Part shown: positions 10,093 through 21,741 of the stretch, in pieces
Layout of the letters: every line of letters starts with the position of its first letter
Numbering within the stretch: position 1 is the stretch's first letter
Assembly: GCA_003254925.1 (NCBI GenBank)
Contig: QANZ01021509.1
Coordinates: 54,290-118,289 of the forward strand
Length of the DNA: 64,000 nucleotides
Reading direction: 5' to 3'
Source of the DNA: Chamaecrista fasciculata
Lineage: Eukaryota > Streptophyta > Magnoliopsida > Fabales > Fabaceae
Notes under the pieces: model-generated
Told to the model about the DNA's origin: nothing
The model's input: only the letters and a program-made list of their open reading frames with translations
The model's database searches: none
Translations under genes and position numbers: made by a program

Positions 10093-11570
10093 GGGTTTAG
10101 GGTTTAGCCAGTCTTGTCAATAAAGCCCTGCTGGCGAAGTAGTCTTGGAGGATCATCTAGAAGCCAGAGTCTATTAGGTCTGCCTGGGTCCGCAACAAGT
10201 ATGTAATTCCTCACTCTGACTTCCAGTTTAAGGAGAATATCAAAAGTTCGTTGGCTTGGAAGGGGGTTAAGATGAACTCCCATATCATCACTGATAATCT
10301 TCGCTGGCGTTTGGGTAGGGGTGACTGTATGGATGTTCCTAGCAAATTCTGGGATAATCATTTAGGTAGGTCTCCTTTTGGTATTTTTGTGAATGATCTA
10401 CTGAGTCATGACTCATATACTTGGGATTTAAACAAGATAAGTTTTGTGTGTTCGGAAGCGGAGGCCACACAGCTGGTGGATGGGCTGAATCCAGTGAGGG
10501 ATAGGCTTGATAGTCTTGTTTGGACACCTGTTGCTACCGGGTCGTTTACGACTGCTGTAGGCTACGATCTTCTAAAGTCTTACAATCAGAGTTTAGCAAT
10601 CCTCATTCTTTTGATCATTTGTTCCCATGGAAGGATTTTTGGCGAACGAAAGTGTCGATGAGAATTTTAGTGTTTATCTGGAAAGCGTGGCACGGGGCTC
10701 TCCCTACCTTTGCAAATCTCAACAGACATCATCTTAGATGCGAAGTGTTTTGTCCATTGTGCGGTGGATCGGATGACTCGGTTGATCATGTCTTCTACAC
10801 TGCCATTTTTCCAGGGCCATTTGGTTTGGGCTAGACATCTCGTTGAGGTCTGACTGTCCCAGATTCCGGACCACTTAGCGGTGGCTCAACTTTTGGGTTC
10901 TACGTTGGAAAAAGAACCTGAATAGGTTTGCTGTTATTTGGTTTATGGTGCTCTTGGCCATGGACATGATTTGGAGACTGAGGAAGGAGACTATTCGCAC
11001 GCGTCAACACGTCTCTCCGCAGAAAGCCATTATTAGGGGTGTACAAAAAAGGCCCGGCCCGGCCAGACCCGGCGGACCCGGCCCGGCCCGAGGCTGTTTG
11101 GGCCGGGCCGGGCCGGGTCCGGGTCTAGTCTCTCTAGANNNNNNNNNNNNNNNNNNNNNNNNNNNNNNNNNNNNNNNNNNNNNNNNNNNNNNNNNNNNNN
11201 NNNNNNNNNNNNNNNNNNNNNNNNNNNNNNCCGCCCGGCCCGGCCCGGGTCTGTACCGGGCCGGGTCTCGGGCCGACCAGAAACCCGGCCCGGCCCGGCC
11301 CGTGTACACCCCTAGCCATTATCATGATTATTAGGACTAGAGAGATGTTTATCAGTCGGTATTTGATGGTTTATTTTCTTCGTCTTATTCTATATCGGAT
11401 TATGTCATAAGGTCTTCATTTATTGCGTCGTCTAGTAATGGTGGGTCGACCTTGGTTTCAGGCCACATTGATATGGGGCCTGTGCTACCCACTATTTAGT
11501 CTAGGTTGCCCGGGACTCCGGGTTCGCCTATTGTTCACCGTTTTTTTAAATTTTTTATTAATATAAAAAA
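10093..11570 (+). mobile_element. 5'-truncated LINE (non-LTR retrotransposon) with 13-bp TSD
   Basis: AGATAGACTTTTA occurs at 10080-10092 and again at 11570-11582, and the second copy follows an A-rich end. The sequence between encodes, with stops and shifts, the C-terminal end of a plant LINE ORF2. It has WRLGRGDCMDVPSKFWDNH in 10251-10661 and then, in another frame (10520-10834), the zinc-binding post-RT region WKDFWRTKVSMRILVFIWKA ... CPLCGGSDDSVDHVF. The reverse transcriptase core is absent. It landed in the remains of GST pseudogene 3. Confidence 0.88.
11034..11314. mobile_element. hAT-type element nested in the LINE
   Basis: An exact 8-bp TSD GCCATTAT (11026-11033, 11315-11322) flanks perfect terminal repeats TAGGGGTGTAC and GTACACCCCTA. 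The inside is made of GGCCCGG/CCGGGCC repeats, which probably caused the assembly gap of Ns at 11139-11230. No coding capacity is visible. Confidence 0.92.
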
Positions 11571-11744
11571 GATAGACTTTTAAATATTATAAATCTTATA
11601 CAAATCAATCAAAATTTATTATATAATAAAATAAATTAAATGAGTTTTAAATATGATTTCATTATTTTTTTATTTGAAAGTTAAAATGTGAAATTAAAAA
11701 AAAAAAGTTGGGGGCGGTTAGACCACCGATTTAGCAATTCTGAC

Positions 11745-11990
11745 TAATTAAATTTGATTGCTAATTAAATTTTTATGTTAATTGAATTCATTTCCAATCG
11801 TCCCGTCCAAATAATAAAACAACAAGATGGATGCGCGATAAGACAGCTAAGCATGAAAACTTCTAAACTCTATATAATGCCATAAACAGAAGGACACATT
11901 AAACTATATTTAATACAATAAACTTTATTTAATCTTTTTTCCCTTGCTAATACGATAAACAGAACACAACAAGTAAGGGTGGGGGTAGGT
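11745..11990. repeat. Duplicated GST upstream block, copy B
   Basis: This is the partner of 4140-4420, with the same order of motifs down to AACACAACAAGTAAGGGTGG. From 11583 to 11745 there is only AT-rich sequence with no recognisable feature. Confidence 0.8.
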
Positions 11991-12004
11991 ATTAAACAAT
12001 GAAC

Positions 12005-12195
12005 AATATTTACGATGTAGCATAAATCCCTATAAATTGGTTGAAGATATTTATGATGTAGCATAAATCCCTATAAATTTGTTGAAGATATTTACCATGT
12101 AGCATATATCCCTATAAATTGGTTGAAGATATTAACGATGTAGCATATATCCCTATAAACTGGTTGAAGATATTAGATAAGATGTAGCATATTTC
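12005..12195. repeat. About 41-bp tandem repeat, four or more units
   Basis: The unit (GATGTAGCATAAATCCCTAT, then AAATTGGTTGAAGATATTTAC) is repeated head to tail with small changes. The sister promoter at about 4508 has one unit only. The expansion is therefore private to the promoter of GST pseudogene 4. Confidence 0.85.
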
Positions 12196-12446
12196 CTTCA
12201 GCATAAATCCCAAATTTACACTTTCCCTATAAATTATAAGCAAAGTGCGTAAGTATTGTGATTAGTGTGTCCTTAATTGTGTTCTTCAACTAACAATTGC
12301 TTGTGTGTAAGAGAGATAATAATATAACGATATGGCGAAGAATGAGGTGAAGCTTTTGGGTGAATGGGCTAGCCCATATGCGATGAGGACCAAAATAGCC
12401 CTTAACATAAAATCCATTGAATATGAATACATTGAAGAGATCATGA

Positions 12447-12695
<249 letters not shown>

Positions 12696-12733
12696 TAAAC
12701 TTTAAAGTTATCCCCAAGCTATAATTTATTCTT

Positions 12734-13256
12734 GGGCAAAGTTTCAAATTGGTCCATTATGTATGGGGTAGATTTCAAATCTGTCCCTTATCTTTCATTT
12801 GTTTCAAATTGGTCCTACATGTTCCAGTGATGTTTCAAATTGGTCCTAAAAATACTTAATGTGGTTATATCTCTCTTATTTGATCAAGCTCAGATGCAAC
12901 GAATTCAGAGTTACGAGTTTTTTTTTACAAGTACTTTGAGACCATTAACAAACAGGGTCAAATCGAATCCCAAAAGTGGATAACTTGTTTAATGGTCAAA
13001 CACGTGAAATTGGTCATATCTCTCTTGTTTGAAGTTTGAATGTGATGAATTTGAAGCTATGTACTAATTCTAGAAGTGTTCTTTCATTGTCCAGTTAAAA
13101 TCGCTAACAAATGTGGTCAAATCATGCCCCGAAAGTATTTTTTGGACCAATTTGGAACATCATACAAACATATAGGACCAATTTGAAACAAATGAAAGAT
13201 AAGAGACCAATTTGAAACCTACCCCATACATGAAGGACTAATTTGAGACTTTGACC
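12734..13256. mobile_element. Mutator-type TIR MITE with exact 9-bp TSD
   Basis: TTTATTCTT flanks both sides (12725-12733, 13257-13265). The ends are GGGCAAAGTTTCAAATTGG and the inverse AATTTGAGACTTTGACC. Arms of roughly 110-130 bp contain spaced TTTCAAATTGGTCC modules, mirrored as GGACCAATTTGAAAC. Confidence 0.88.
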
Positions 13257-13707
13257 TTTATTCTTTATAGATTAGAAATACACTTTATGATCATAATTAT
13301 TTTTCATAAATATCACCTAGTTAATCCATACCATATATATATATATAACATTTTAGGTAAATAATTGATGTTTATTAAAAAAATTAAAGACTAAAAAATA
13401 TATTTTTAATATACAAAGAATTTAGTAAACTATGAAATTAGTTTTTAGATTATAAGAATGTTGTTATTTTAGTTCTTGAGTTTCTGAAATGATGAAAATA
13501 ATGTTGAATTTATAACTCGTTATAATTTAATTTTTCTGTAAACTAAGTTGGAGAATGATTGATAGAGTTTTCAAAGACTAACTTACAAGCCCTAAATCAA
13601 ACATTTATAAAATTTGGAACAAAAATGTCAAGCTCATATAATTCAAGTACTAAAATGTTATTATTCAAGTAGCTGTATTTATGTTCACCACATTTACTTT
13701 CCTCTTT

Positions 13708-13930
13708 GGAAAAAAAACTTATATCAAGTTGTTTATATCCTTGTTATCAAGTTCCTCCAATCATAAGTTTTAAATACATTCTTTCTCTTCAATGATTGAT
13801 CATGTAAAAAGTGATGTTTAATATTCTCTTTCTATCATGATTGGTCATATACAAAATTTTTGCCACGTGTCAAATGTTGATTTGAGAGTTTGATAGTAAG
13901 GATATAAACAACATGATATAAGTTTTGTCC
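13708..13930. mobile_element. 223-bp TIR MITE (ACTTATATCAAGTT family), copy 1
   Basis: It has an exact 9-bp TSD TTCCTCTTT (13699-13707, 13931-13939) and ends GGAAAAAAAACTTATATCAA / TTGATATAAGTTTTGTCC. A second copy in opposite orientation is in the intron of the intact GST at 34811-35030. Confidence 0.9.
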
Positions 13931-14096
13931 TTCCTCTTTATCTATTTATATCTCATTATATTATTATCACACTTTCACATATATATTCTTGGCAATCATT
14001 TCATTTAGGAACACTGGAGTTTTGAGTAAACACTTGTACAATTCACAAGACAAATTACTGTTAGCATGATTCTAGGGATTATAAGAATAATTATAT

Positions 14097-14280
14097 GGGT
14101 CCTTCTAACATGTGCTCTTAGGGTACATGTTAAGGTTTCTTTTGATTGGTCAAATGAGTTTTCAAACATTAAAAATTATCTTTTAAATGAATTTTTGTAA
14201 ATTTCAAGATATGATATGCTCTACTATCCAATCAGAAGAAATCTTAAAATGTGCCCTAAGGGCACATTTTAGATAAATCC
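14097..14280. mobile_element. 184-bp TIR MITE (TTCTAACATGT family), copy 1
   Basis: It is flanked by an exact 9-bp TSD TAATTATAT (14088-14096, 14281-14289). The intact 3' LTR shows the empty site. A second copy is at 49744-49898. Shared internal marks include GGTTTCTTTTGATTG and AACCAATCAGAAGAAATCTT-like sequence. Confidence 0.93.
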
Positions 14281-14342
14281 TAATTATATAGCTAATTTGT
14301 CTAGCATAATTGTAGATGATTTGTCTAGCTTAATTTTAGGAA

Positions 14343-14869
14343 GGCAAAAGTACACATTTCGTCCCCAAACTTTACACCTGCTGTCAATTTCGTCCCCAAC
14401 TTTTTTTTGTTGTCAATTTCGTCCCCAAACTTTACACATGTTGTCAATTTTGTCCCCAATATTTTTTTGCTGTCAATTTCGTCCCTAATCTTTCACATTT
14501 TGGTCAATTCTATCATTTGCTCTTACTTTAGCCAAATATTGACGAAAAAATCTATGTGGCTAACGATATATAATGTAAAATTGATAGAAAAAGAAACTCA
14601 AATCCTAACTTAGATTCAAAAACAGGGATGCAGTCTGTCGTTAATTTATTAAAAGAAGTTAGTCAAAGGATAAAATTGACGAAAATCTGAAAGATCGGGG
14701 ACGAAATTGACAGTTGATGTAATGTTTGGGGACGAAATTGAAAGCAAAAAAAGATTGGGGATGAAATTGACAATTGGTGTAAAGTTTGGGGACGAAGTTG
14801 ACAGCAAAAAATTTGGGGACAAAATTGACAGTTGGTGTAAAGTTTGAGGATGAAATTAGTACTTTTGCC
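14343..14869. mobile_element. 527-bp TIR MITE (GTCCCCAAACTTTACACC family)
   Basis: The flanking 9-mers TTTTAGGAA and TTATAGGAA differ by one base, and the 3' LTR shows the empty site. The ends are GGCAAAAGTACACATTTCG and the inverse ATTAGTACTTTTGCC. The arms repeat GTCAATTTCGTCCCC and GGGGACGAAATTGAC. Confidence 0.92.
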
Positions 14870-15029
14870 TTATAGGAATTATTGTCTAGCATAATATCTT
14901 GTATATATAGTATCTTGTACTATTGTAATAAGCAAGTGAATATACGCCATCTTCAAAATCTCTCCTTCACTATTGTTAATATGGTGTCTCTCTCTCTGTA
15001 ACTCTCTAATCTGCCTCTCCTTTTTTTTT

Positions 15030-17274
15030 GGGTAAATTGCAATTTGGTACCCTGTGGTTAGGGGTGGTTCCACTTTGGTACCTTGAAAGAAAAATTTTGC
15101 ATTGTGGTACTCCGTGGTTTGCTCCGTTAGCAATTTGGTCCCCTGAGGTTTTTTTTCTGTTAGAAATTAACGGCAAATGTACGTTAAAATGTCAAAAATC
15201 TCTCAACAAGTCTTCTCTTATGCGTTTAAGTCCTTTCCCTTTACTAAAAGGGATCAAAACATAAAAAATTAATTATAAAAGGGTCTTTAGAATTCTAATA
15301 TTATAGAATTTTCTCATTTTCATAAGATTTCTTTTGAATAGGTCCTGATTTAATTACACTTTAATCCCAAAAGTTTATGATATTTATCCAAATAGTCCTT
15401 AGAACCTGAAAAGACAAATGAGCATCTATGATTTATCAAAGAATCCTTATATTCAACTACAATTTTCATTCAAGTACACTACAAACAAATCAAAACCCCC
15501 AAATTTTTCCAAAATCAAACCCTACAAATCAAAAACCCTCTCAACAACCAAATCCACGTTAGAATTAAAAGAAAAAAACCACTCTCTAGCAATTTGTCCC
15601 TGCAATTAATTTTATTAAATCAGAACTAAAAAAAAAAACATTTTAGTTCTTCAGAATCGCACGCGTATCGCCCACAGCTTCGTTCTTCTCTTCTTCTTCT
15701 CCAAAATCCACAAACAAATAACCAAAATCAAACGCTATTTCTTCTTCTTCTTCAGAATCGCACGCGATTTCTTCTCCGATTGATTTCTCTATTTGGCTCT
15801 CGATCGTCGCCGGAATCTCTATCTCTCTCGCAAACCACCATCGCTGGAGGCGGCGTTGGAGAGTGTCATGGTCGTTAGGACAACAAAGGCGGTCGTCGGG
15901 GGACGAAGACGAAGGGTCTGCAAGGGTGGGCTTGTTATCTGGTTTGTTACAGGAGGAAGAAGACGAAGATCTGGAAACGGAGGAAGAAGAAGATATGTTT
16001 CTTCGATGATGATGATGAACTATTTGTAGGGTGGATTTTGAATCTGAGAAATGGGTATGGAAGTTTTTTGAAGAATAAAAATTCAGGGAAAAGACGATGG
16101 TGATGATGATGAACCTTATGTTCAAATTTGGGTGTGGGTTTTGAATTAGAGAAGTAAGCATGAAGATGAAGAAGATGGGTTTGGGTGTGGGTTTTGAACC
16201 TGATGGTGATGAATTTTAAGGTTCTAATAGCTTAGGGACCAAATTAATGAAGATGAAGATTAAAAAAATAAAAATTTAGATGGTTTAGGAATTAAAAAAA
16301 ATAAAAGATTTATGTAAAATTGGGAAGATGAAGATGAAGATTAAAAAAAAAATTAAGTTTTAGGGGTTTAGGGTTTTTTTTTTTATATTTTTAAAGATTA
16401 AATTGGATGAAAATGAAGATTAAAAAAATTAAGTTTTAGGTATTTAGGGTTTAGAGTTTTAGGGTTTAGGATTTAAGGACTAAATTGGAATGTTTGGAAG
16501 AATTTTGGGACAATTTACAATTTTATTTTGAGGATTTGAGACTAAAATGAATGTAGATGATGAAAAATAAGGGAAATTGAAAATAATGGGATAAAAATTG
16601 AAGTCAGGGACCAATTTGTCCAAACACGAATTTTATTTTACTTTTTTAGTAATAATGCTGATGTGGCGATATTTACCCACTTGGCATTTCTTTTTCTTTT
16701 TTTTTAGTTTAACCCGTGCTGACGTGGCAGTTAACGTGCCACGTCAGCACTTAACGTGCCACCTCACGTTTTTTGGAACGGCAGGTTAACAGAGGGACCA
16801 ATTTGTGTAACGTTTGATAAATTCGGGAACTCATTCGTCTATTAGCTAAATCCAGGGGCTTATCGGTAATCGAGCAAAAATCTGGGGACTGATTTGAGGT
16901 TCTAAGGACTACTTTGATAAAGATCATAAACTTTTGGGATTAAAGTGTAATTAAATCAGGACCTATTCAAAAGAAATCTTATGAAAAGTAGAAAAATCTA
17001 TAATATTAGAATTCTAAAGACCCTTTTATAATTAATTCTTTATGTTTCGATCCCTTTTAGTAAAGGGAAAGGACTTAAACGCATAAGAGAAGACTTTTTG
17101 GTAGATTTTTGACATTTTAACATACATTTGCCGTTAAATCCTAACAGAAAATAACCTCATGGGACCAAATCGCTAACGGAGCAAACCACGGGGTACTACA
17201 ATGCAAAAATTTTTCTTTCAGGGTACCAAAGGGGAACCGCCCCTAACCACAGGGTACCAAATTGCAATTTACCC
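15030..17274. mobile_element. 2.2-kb Mutator-type TIR element with about 375-bp arms
   Basis: The left end GGGTAAATTGCAATTTGG and right end CCAAATTGCAATTTACCC open inverted arms that can be followed for about 375 bp each (to about 15405 and from about 16900). T9 runs flank both ends, fitting a 9-bp TSD. The interior has CT-rich, GAA-rich and CGTC-rich tracts at 15640-16160 that look like a captured 5' gene fragment. A tandem ACGTGGCAGTTAACGTGCC motif lies near 16730. No transposase is seen. Confidence 0.85.
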
Positions 17275-17568
17275 TTTTTTTTTTGTGGGTTTCACAATTT
17301 TTTTTTGCCTACTCCTTTTCTCTTTTCACTCTATCATATCCATATATATATTTTTTTCTCTTTCTCGTTAGTTACTGTACCCCATCCATCTCTTTTCTCC
17401 TCTTCTTTCTTCTTTCTTTTTGGTTTTCTTCTCGTGCGCCTCTTCACTTGGGGTTATATATATATATATATATTTCCTTTTCTTGTCTTCTTCTCTCCAC
17501 CCTTTTGTCTGTTCTCTATTTTTTTTCTCTATATTTCTACTCTGTTTGTTCTTTTCCTCTTGACAGTG

Positions 17569-20500
17569 ATGGAAAAATCTGATATTTCCAAACCCATTGC
17601 ACAACTCTCACCGGCTCCACCTACAATCTATGGGTTCAGGGAATGAAAAGCTTCTTGATAGGTTGTAAGTTATGGCGCATCGTTACCGGTGATATAACTA
17701 AACCAACAAGAGAGAAGGATGAGAGTGATGCAAAATTTGTTGAACGCTTAGAAGATTGGGACAGCAAAAATCATCAAATTATCACATGGTTTCGAAACAC
17801 TTCTGTACCGTCCATTCACATTCAGTTTGCTGAGTATGACTCTGCAAAAGCCATTTGGGATTTTTTTTGGCAAATCGGTACCAGACCACTGGACTTGCTC
17901 ATTATTATCAACTGTGGACCACTCTTCTTAATTTAAAGCAAGAGGCTGGTCAATCTATGAATGAATTTCTTGCCCAAGTCCAACCTATTTGGAATCAGAT
18001 ATCTCAAGCCAAGATTAGTGATGATCATCTTCATCTCATTCAAGTTCTAATGGCTCTTCGACTAGAATATGAGGCTGTGCAAGCATCATTGTTGCACCGC
18101 AATCCCCTCCCATCATTAGATGCCGCTATTCAGGAAATCATCTTTGAGGAGATCACTCGACTCCGTTTGGACAAAAGTCCTCCATTTGATACAACTCTTG
18201 CAACCACTCGATCTCCACATCAGAAATCTGGCAATCAATTTTGTAAGAATTGTAATCAAACTGGTCATACTTTTGCTTATTGTCCTACTGTTGAGTGCAG
18301 ATATTGTCATAATTATGGTCACATTATTGAAAATTGTCCCACACGTCCTCCAAAACCAAAAGGAGGAAACTTCAAATCCAAGAATTTCTCAAAGCCTGGA
18401 TCTTCTTTTGTTTGTTCTGTTGCTGCCACTGAAGGTTCTAATCCCATCACCATGAGTGATCTCGAAGCTCTTCTGAAACAATTTATTTCTTCCAATTCCT
18501 CTGCTGCCATGTCTGCTACTCCGAGTAATTCTTCTTGGCTTTTTGACTCTGGTTGCAGTAACCATATGACAACAAACCTTAAAATATTGTCTTCCCCAAC
18601 ACCTGCATCTTCCTTACCACCAATACACACTGCTAATGGTACAAAAATGAACATCACTCATATTGGTCATGTGTCTACCTCCACCCTTCACCTTCCTGAT
18701 ACCTATTATATTCCCCATTTGACTCTCAATCTCATATCTGTTGGCCAATTATGTGAAAATGGACTAAATGTTAATTTTTCCTCTCTTGGTGTCCCGGTAC
18801 AGGATCCACGAACGGGACAGATTCTTGGGACGGGTCGCAGGGTGGGTCGATTATTTGAGCTTTCATCTTTACACCTACCTCAGAGACTTGTGTCTGCCGC
18901 TACTATCTCCAATCCTTCCATTCACCAATGGCATCTTCGTCTTGGCCATGCCTCAGCCAGCAAAATTCAACCTTTGATTTCTCGTGGCCTCTTAGGATCT
19001 ACTAAATTTGAGTCTTTTAATTGTTTGAATTGTCAGCTTGGAAAACAACCTGCTTTGTCTTTTTCCCATAATAATACTATTTCATACTCCCCTTTTAATT
19101 TAATTCACTCGGACATTTGGGGCATGTTTCTTCAGTAAATGGCTTTCGTTATTTTGTGTTATTTATTGATGATTATTCTCGATTTTCATGGATATATTTT
19201 TTGAAGAATCGATCTGAGTTATCTGATGTTTACATAACATTTGCAAAATTCTTCGCACAGATAATGCCATGGAATATTGAAGTTCCTCATTACTTCACTT
19301 TCTACAACAAGGTACTGTTGTTCAGCGTTCCTGTCCTCACACCTCTCAGCAAAATGGGCGTGCTGAACGTAAGCATCTCCACATTCTTGACTCTGTCTGC
19401 ACTCTCCTCCTCTCTGCCTCTTGTCCTGAAAAATTTTGGGGAGAAGCTGCTCTGCATGCTGTTCATGTTATTAATCGCCTTCCTACATTGGTTCTAAATA
19501 ACTTGTCTCCTTTTGAAAAGTTGTTTAAACAACCTCCTCACTATTCTGTACTTAAACCTTTTGGTTATGCTTCTTTTGTTCTCTTACATCCCCATGAGCA
19601 TACCAAACTTGAACCTCGTGCTCGACTTTGTTGTTTTCTTGGATATGGAATTGAACATAAAGGGTATCGTTGTTGGGATCCCGTTTCCAATAGATTGCGC
19701 ATCTCTCGTCATATTACTTTCTGGGAAAATACTATGTTCTCTTCTCTTTCCAAGTTCCATCACTCTGTTCACTCTGACTCTCTGTTTTTTACAGACTCCT
19801 CCACTGAGCTATTTCCAAGTGTTGATGCAGGTGATTCTGATGAGCTCAATACTCACTCGCCCCCACCCAGTCCCATTGAACCTGCACCAGTCATTGATCT
19901 TGTACCACCACCTGCATCTCCTACCTCTGCTCTTCGTCGCTCAACACGGGTAAGAGAAACTCCTCATTACCTCTCTGATTTTCAATGTTATTCCACTATA
20001 GCAACCCTTCATGAGCCCCACTCTTTTCGTGAGGCCAGTACTGACCCTCTTTGGCAGCAAGCTATGACTAAAGAACTTCAGGCTTTGGAGAAAACCCATC
20101 CATGGGACTAGTTGATCTTCCACCAAACAACACTCCTATTGGATGCAAATGGATTTACAAAATTAAGACTCATTCTGATGGCACTGTTGAATGCTACAAA
20201 GCACGCTTAGTAGCCAAAGGATTTACTCAGGAGTATGGCATTGACTATGAAGAAACATTTGCCCCAGTTGCTCGGCTAACCTCTGTTCGTAGCCTCCTAG
20301 CTATTGCTGTAGTTCGTAAATGGGAACTCTTCCAAATGGATGTAAAAAATGCCTTCCTTCATGGTGATTTAACAGAAGAAGTCTATATGCATCCTCCTCC
20401 AGGTTTCCATTCTCCTCATAAAGTCTGCAAACTTCGAAAAGCCTTATATGGCTTAAAACAAGCTCCAAGGGCCTGGTTTGCCAAATTTAGCTCCAGCTTG

Positions 20501-21541
20501 AAATTTGGCTTCGTCTCTAGTTCGCATGATTCTGCTTTGTTCACTCGTCGAACTAATCATGGCATTGTTCTTCTATTACTCTATATTGATGATATGATAA
20601 TTACAAGTGATGATTCCTCTGGAATTTCAGAACTACAACATTATCTCCACCAACATTTTGACATGAAAGACTTGGGTACTCTCAGTTATTTCTTGGGACT
20701 TGAAATCTCTCACAGTTCTGACGGGTATTATCTCTCTCAAGCCAAGTATGCCTCTGACTTACTTTCACGAGCTGGTATCACTGATAGCAAAATTGTATCT
20801 ACCCCCATGGAATACAATTGCAAGCTTACACCTCTTGATGGCACTCCTCTTGATGATCCCACTCTATACCGCTAACTTGTTGGAAGTCTTGTTTATCTCA
20901 CAGTTACTCGACCTGATATTTCCTATGCTGTTCATGTGGTTAGCAAGTTTATGTCTGCCCCACGCTCCACTCATTTCTCTGCGGTTCTTCGGATTCTTCG
21001 TTACATCAAAGGCAGCCTTTTTCATGGTTTGCACTTCTCTGTTTCTCCCGTTGTGTTATCTGGCTACTCTGATGTTGATTGGGCTGGTGATCCAACAGAT
21101 CATCGCTCTACCACTGGTTATTGTTTCTTCTTGGGAAATTCCCTCATTTCTTAGCGTAGCAAAAAGCAAAATGTTGTGGCTCGTTCCAGCACTGAATCTG
21201 AGTATCGTGCTCTTGTCGATGCTACATCTGAATTACTTTGGCTACGATGGTTGTTAACTGATATGAGTATTACTCATTCTTCTGCCACCCTGCTTCATTG
21301 TTATAATCGAAGTGCCATACAAATATCTGACAATGATGTGTTTCATGAACGCACCAAACACATTGAAATTGGTTGTCATCTAGTTCGTCACCATGTTGTT
21401 CATGGAACCATTTGTCTAGTTCCTGTTCCCTCTGCTAGTCAAACTGCTGATATATTCACCAAGGCTCATCTTCCAACCCGCTTTCAAGATCTCTTAAGCA
21501 AACTCAAGTTGGCTCCTACAATAATGCCACCTCGAGTTTGA
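17569..21541 (+). pseudogene. Degenerate Copia gag-pol
   Basis: Gag is broken by shifts near 17640 and 17870. One long frame (17855-19138) then carries two CCHC zinc knuckles (about 18241-18282 and 18298-18339), the protease motif WLFDSGCSNHM, the GAG-pre-integrase signature QWHLRLGHAS, and the start of integrase up to HSDIWG. A shift at 19130 leads to FIDDYSRFSWIYFL. Part of the integrase core is then deleted near 19260. RT (20102-20875) has ARLVAKGFTQEYGIDYEETF, DVKNAFLHG and the YIDDM active site. RNase H has SGYSDVDWAGD and STESEYRAL, interrupted by stops at 20875 and 21154. It cannot be expressed as one polyprotein. Confidence 0.93.
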
Positions 21542-21547
21542 GGGGGG

Positions 21548-21741
21548 TGTTAGCATGATTCTAGGGATTATAAGAATAATTATATAGCTAATTTGTTTAG
21601 CATAATTGTAGATGATTTGTCTAGCTTAATTATAGGAATTATTGTCTAGCATAATCTCTTGTATATATAGTATCTTGTACTATTGTAATAAGCAAGTGAA
21701 TATACGCCATCTTCCAAATCTTTCCTTCACTATTGTTAATA
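21548..21741 (+). repeat. Copia 3' LTR, uninterrupted
   Basis: It runs from TGTTAGCATG to TTGTTAATA, 194 bp, directly after the AGGGGGG polypurine run. It provides the empty-site reference for both MITEs in the 5' LTR. Confidence 0.93.

Larger units (their letters stand above)
14059..14981 (+). repeat. Copia 5' LTR interrupted by two MITEs
   Basis: It starts TGTTAGCATGATTCTAGGGA and ends CACTATTGTTAATA. Two insertions (14097-14280 and 14343-14869), each with its own 9-bp duplication, increase it from 194 to 923 bp. Confidence 0.93.
14059..21741 (+). mobile_element. Ty1/Copia retrotransposon, defective, in GST pseudogene 4 intron
   Basis: The element has 194-bp LTRs once two MITEs in the left one are removed. 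It is flanked by the 5-bp duplication ATTAC (14054-14058, 21742-21746). The uninterrupted equivalent target AATTACATTC is seen in the sister intron at about 7570. The order gag, protease, integrase, RT, RNase H identifies Copia. A primer-binding-like TGGTGTCTCTC follows the 5' LTR, and a purine tract AGGGGGG precedes the 3' LTR. By eye the LTRs differ at four or five positions. A 2.2-kb TIR element separates the 5' LTR from gag. Confidence 0.95.

Noticed and set aside
15643-16161. 172-codon minus-strand open frame
   Set aside because: It lies in the interior of a non-autonomous TIR element, is rich in Ser, His and Glu runs, and matches no family I recognise. I treated it as possible captured sequence rather than a gene.
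18200-18360. Host zinc-finger gene suggested by two CCHC motifs
   Set aside because: The knuckles are followed in frame by the DSG protease and the integrase zinc region, which is the Copia gag-pol order.
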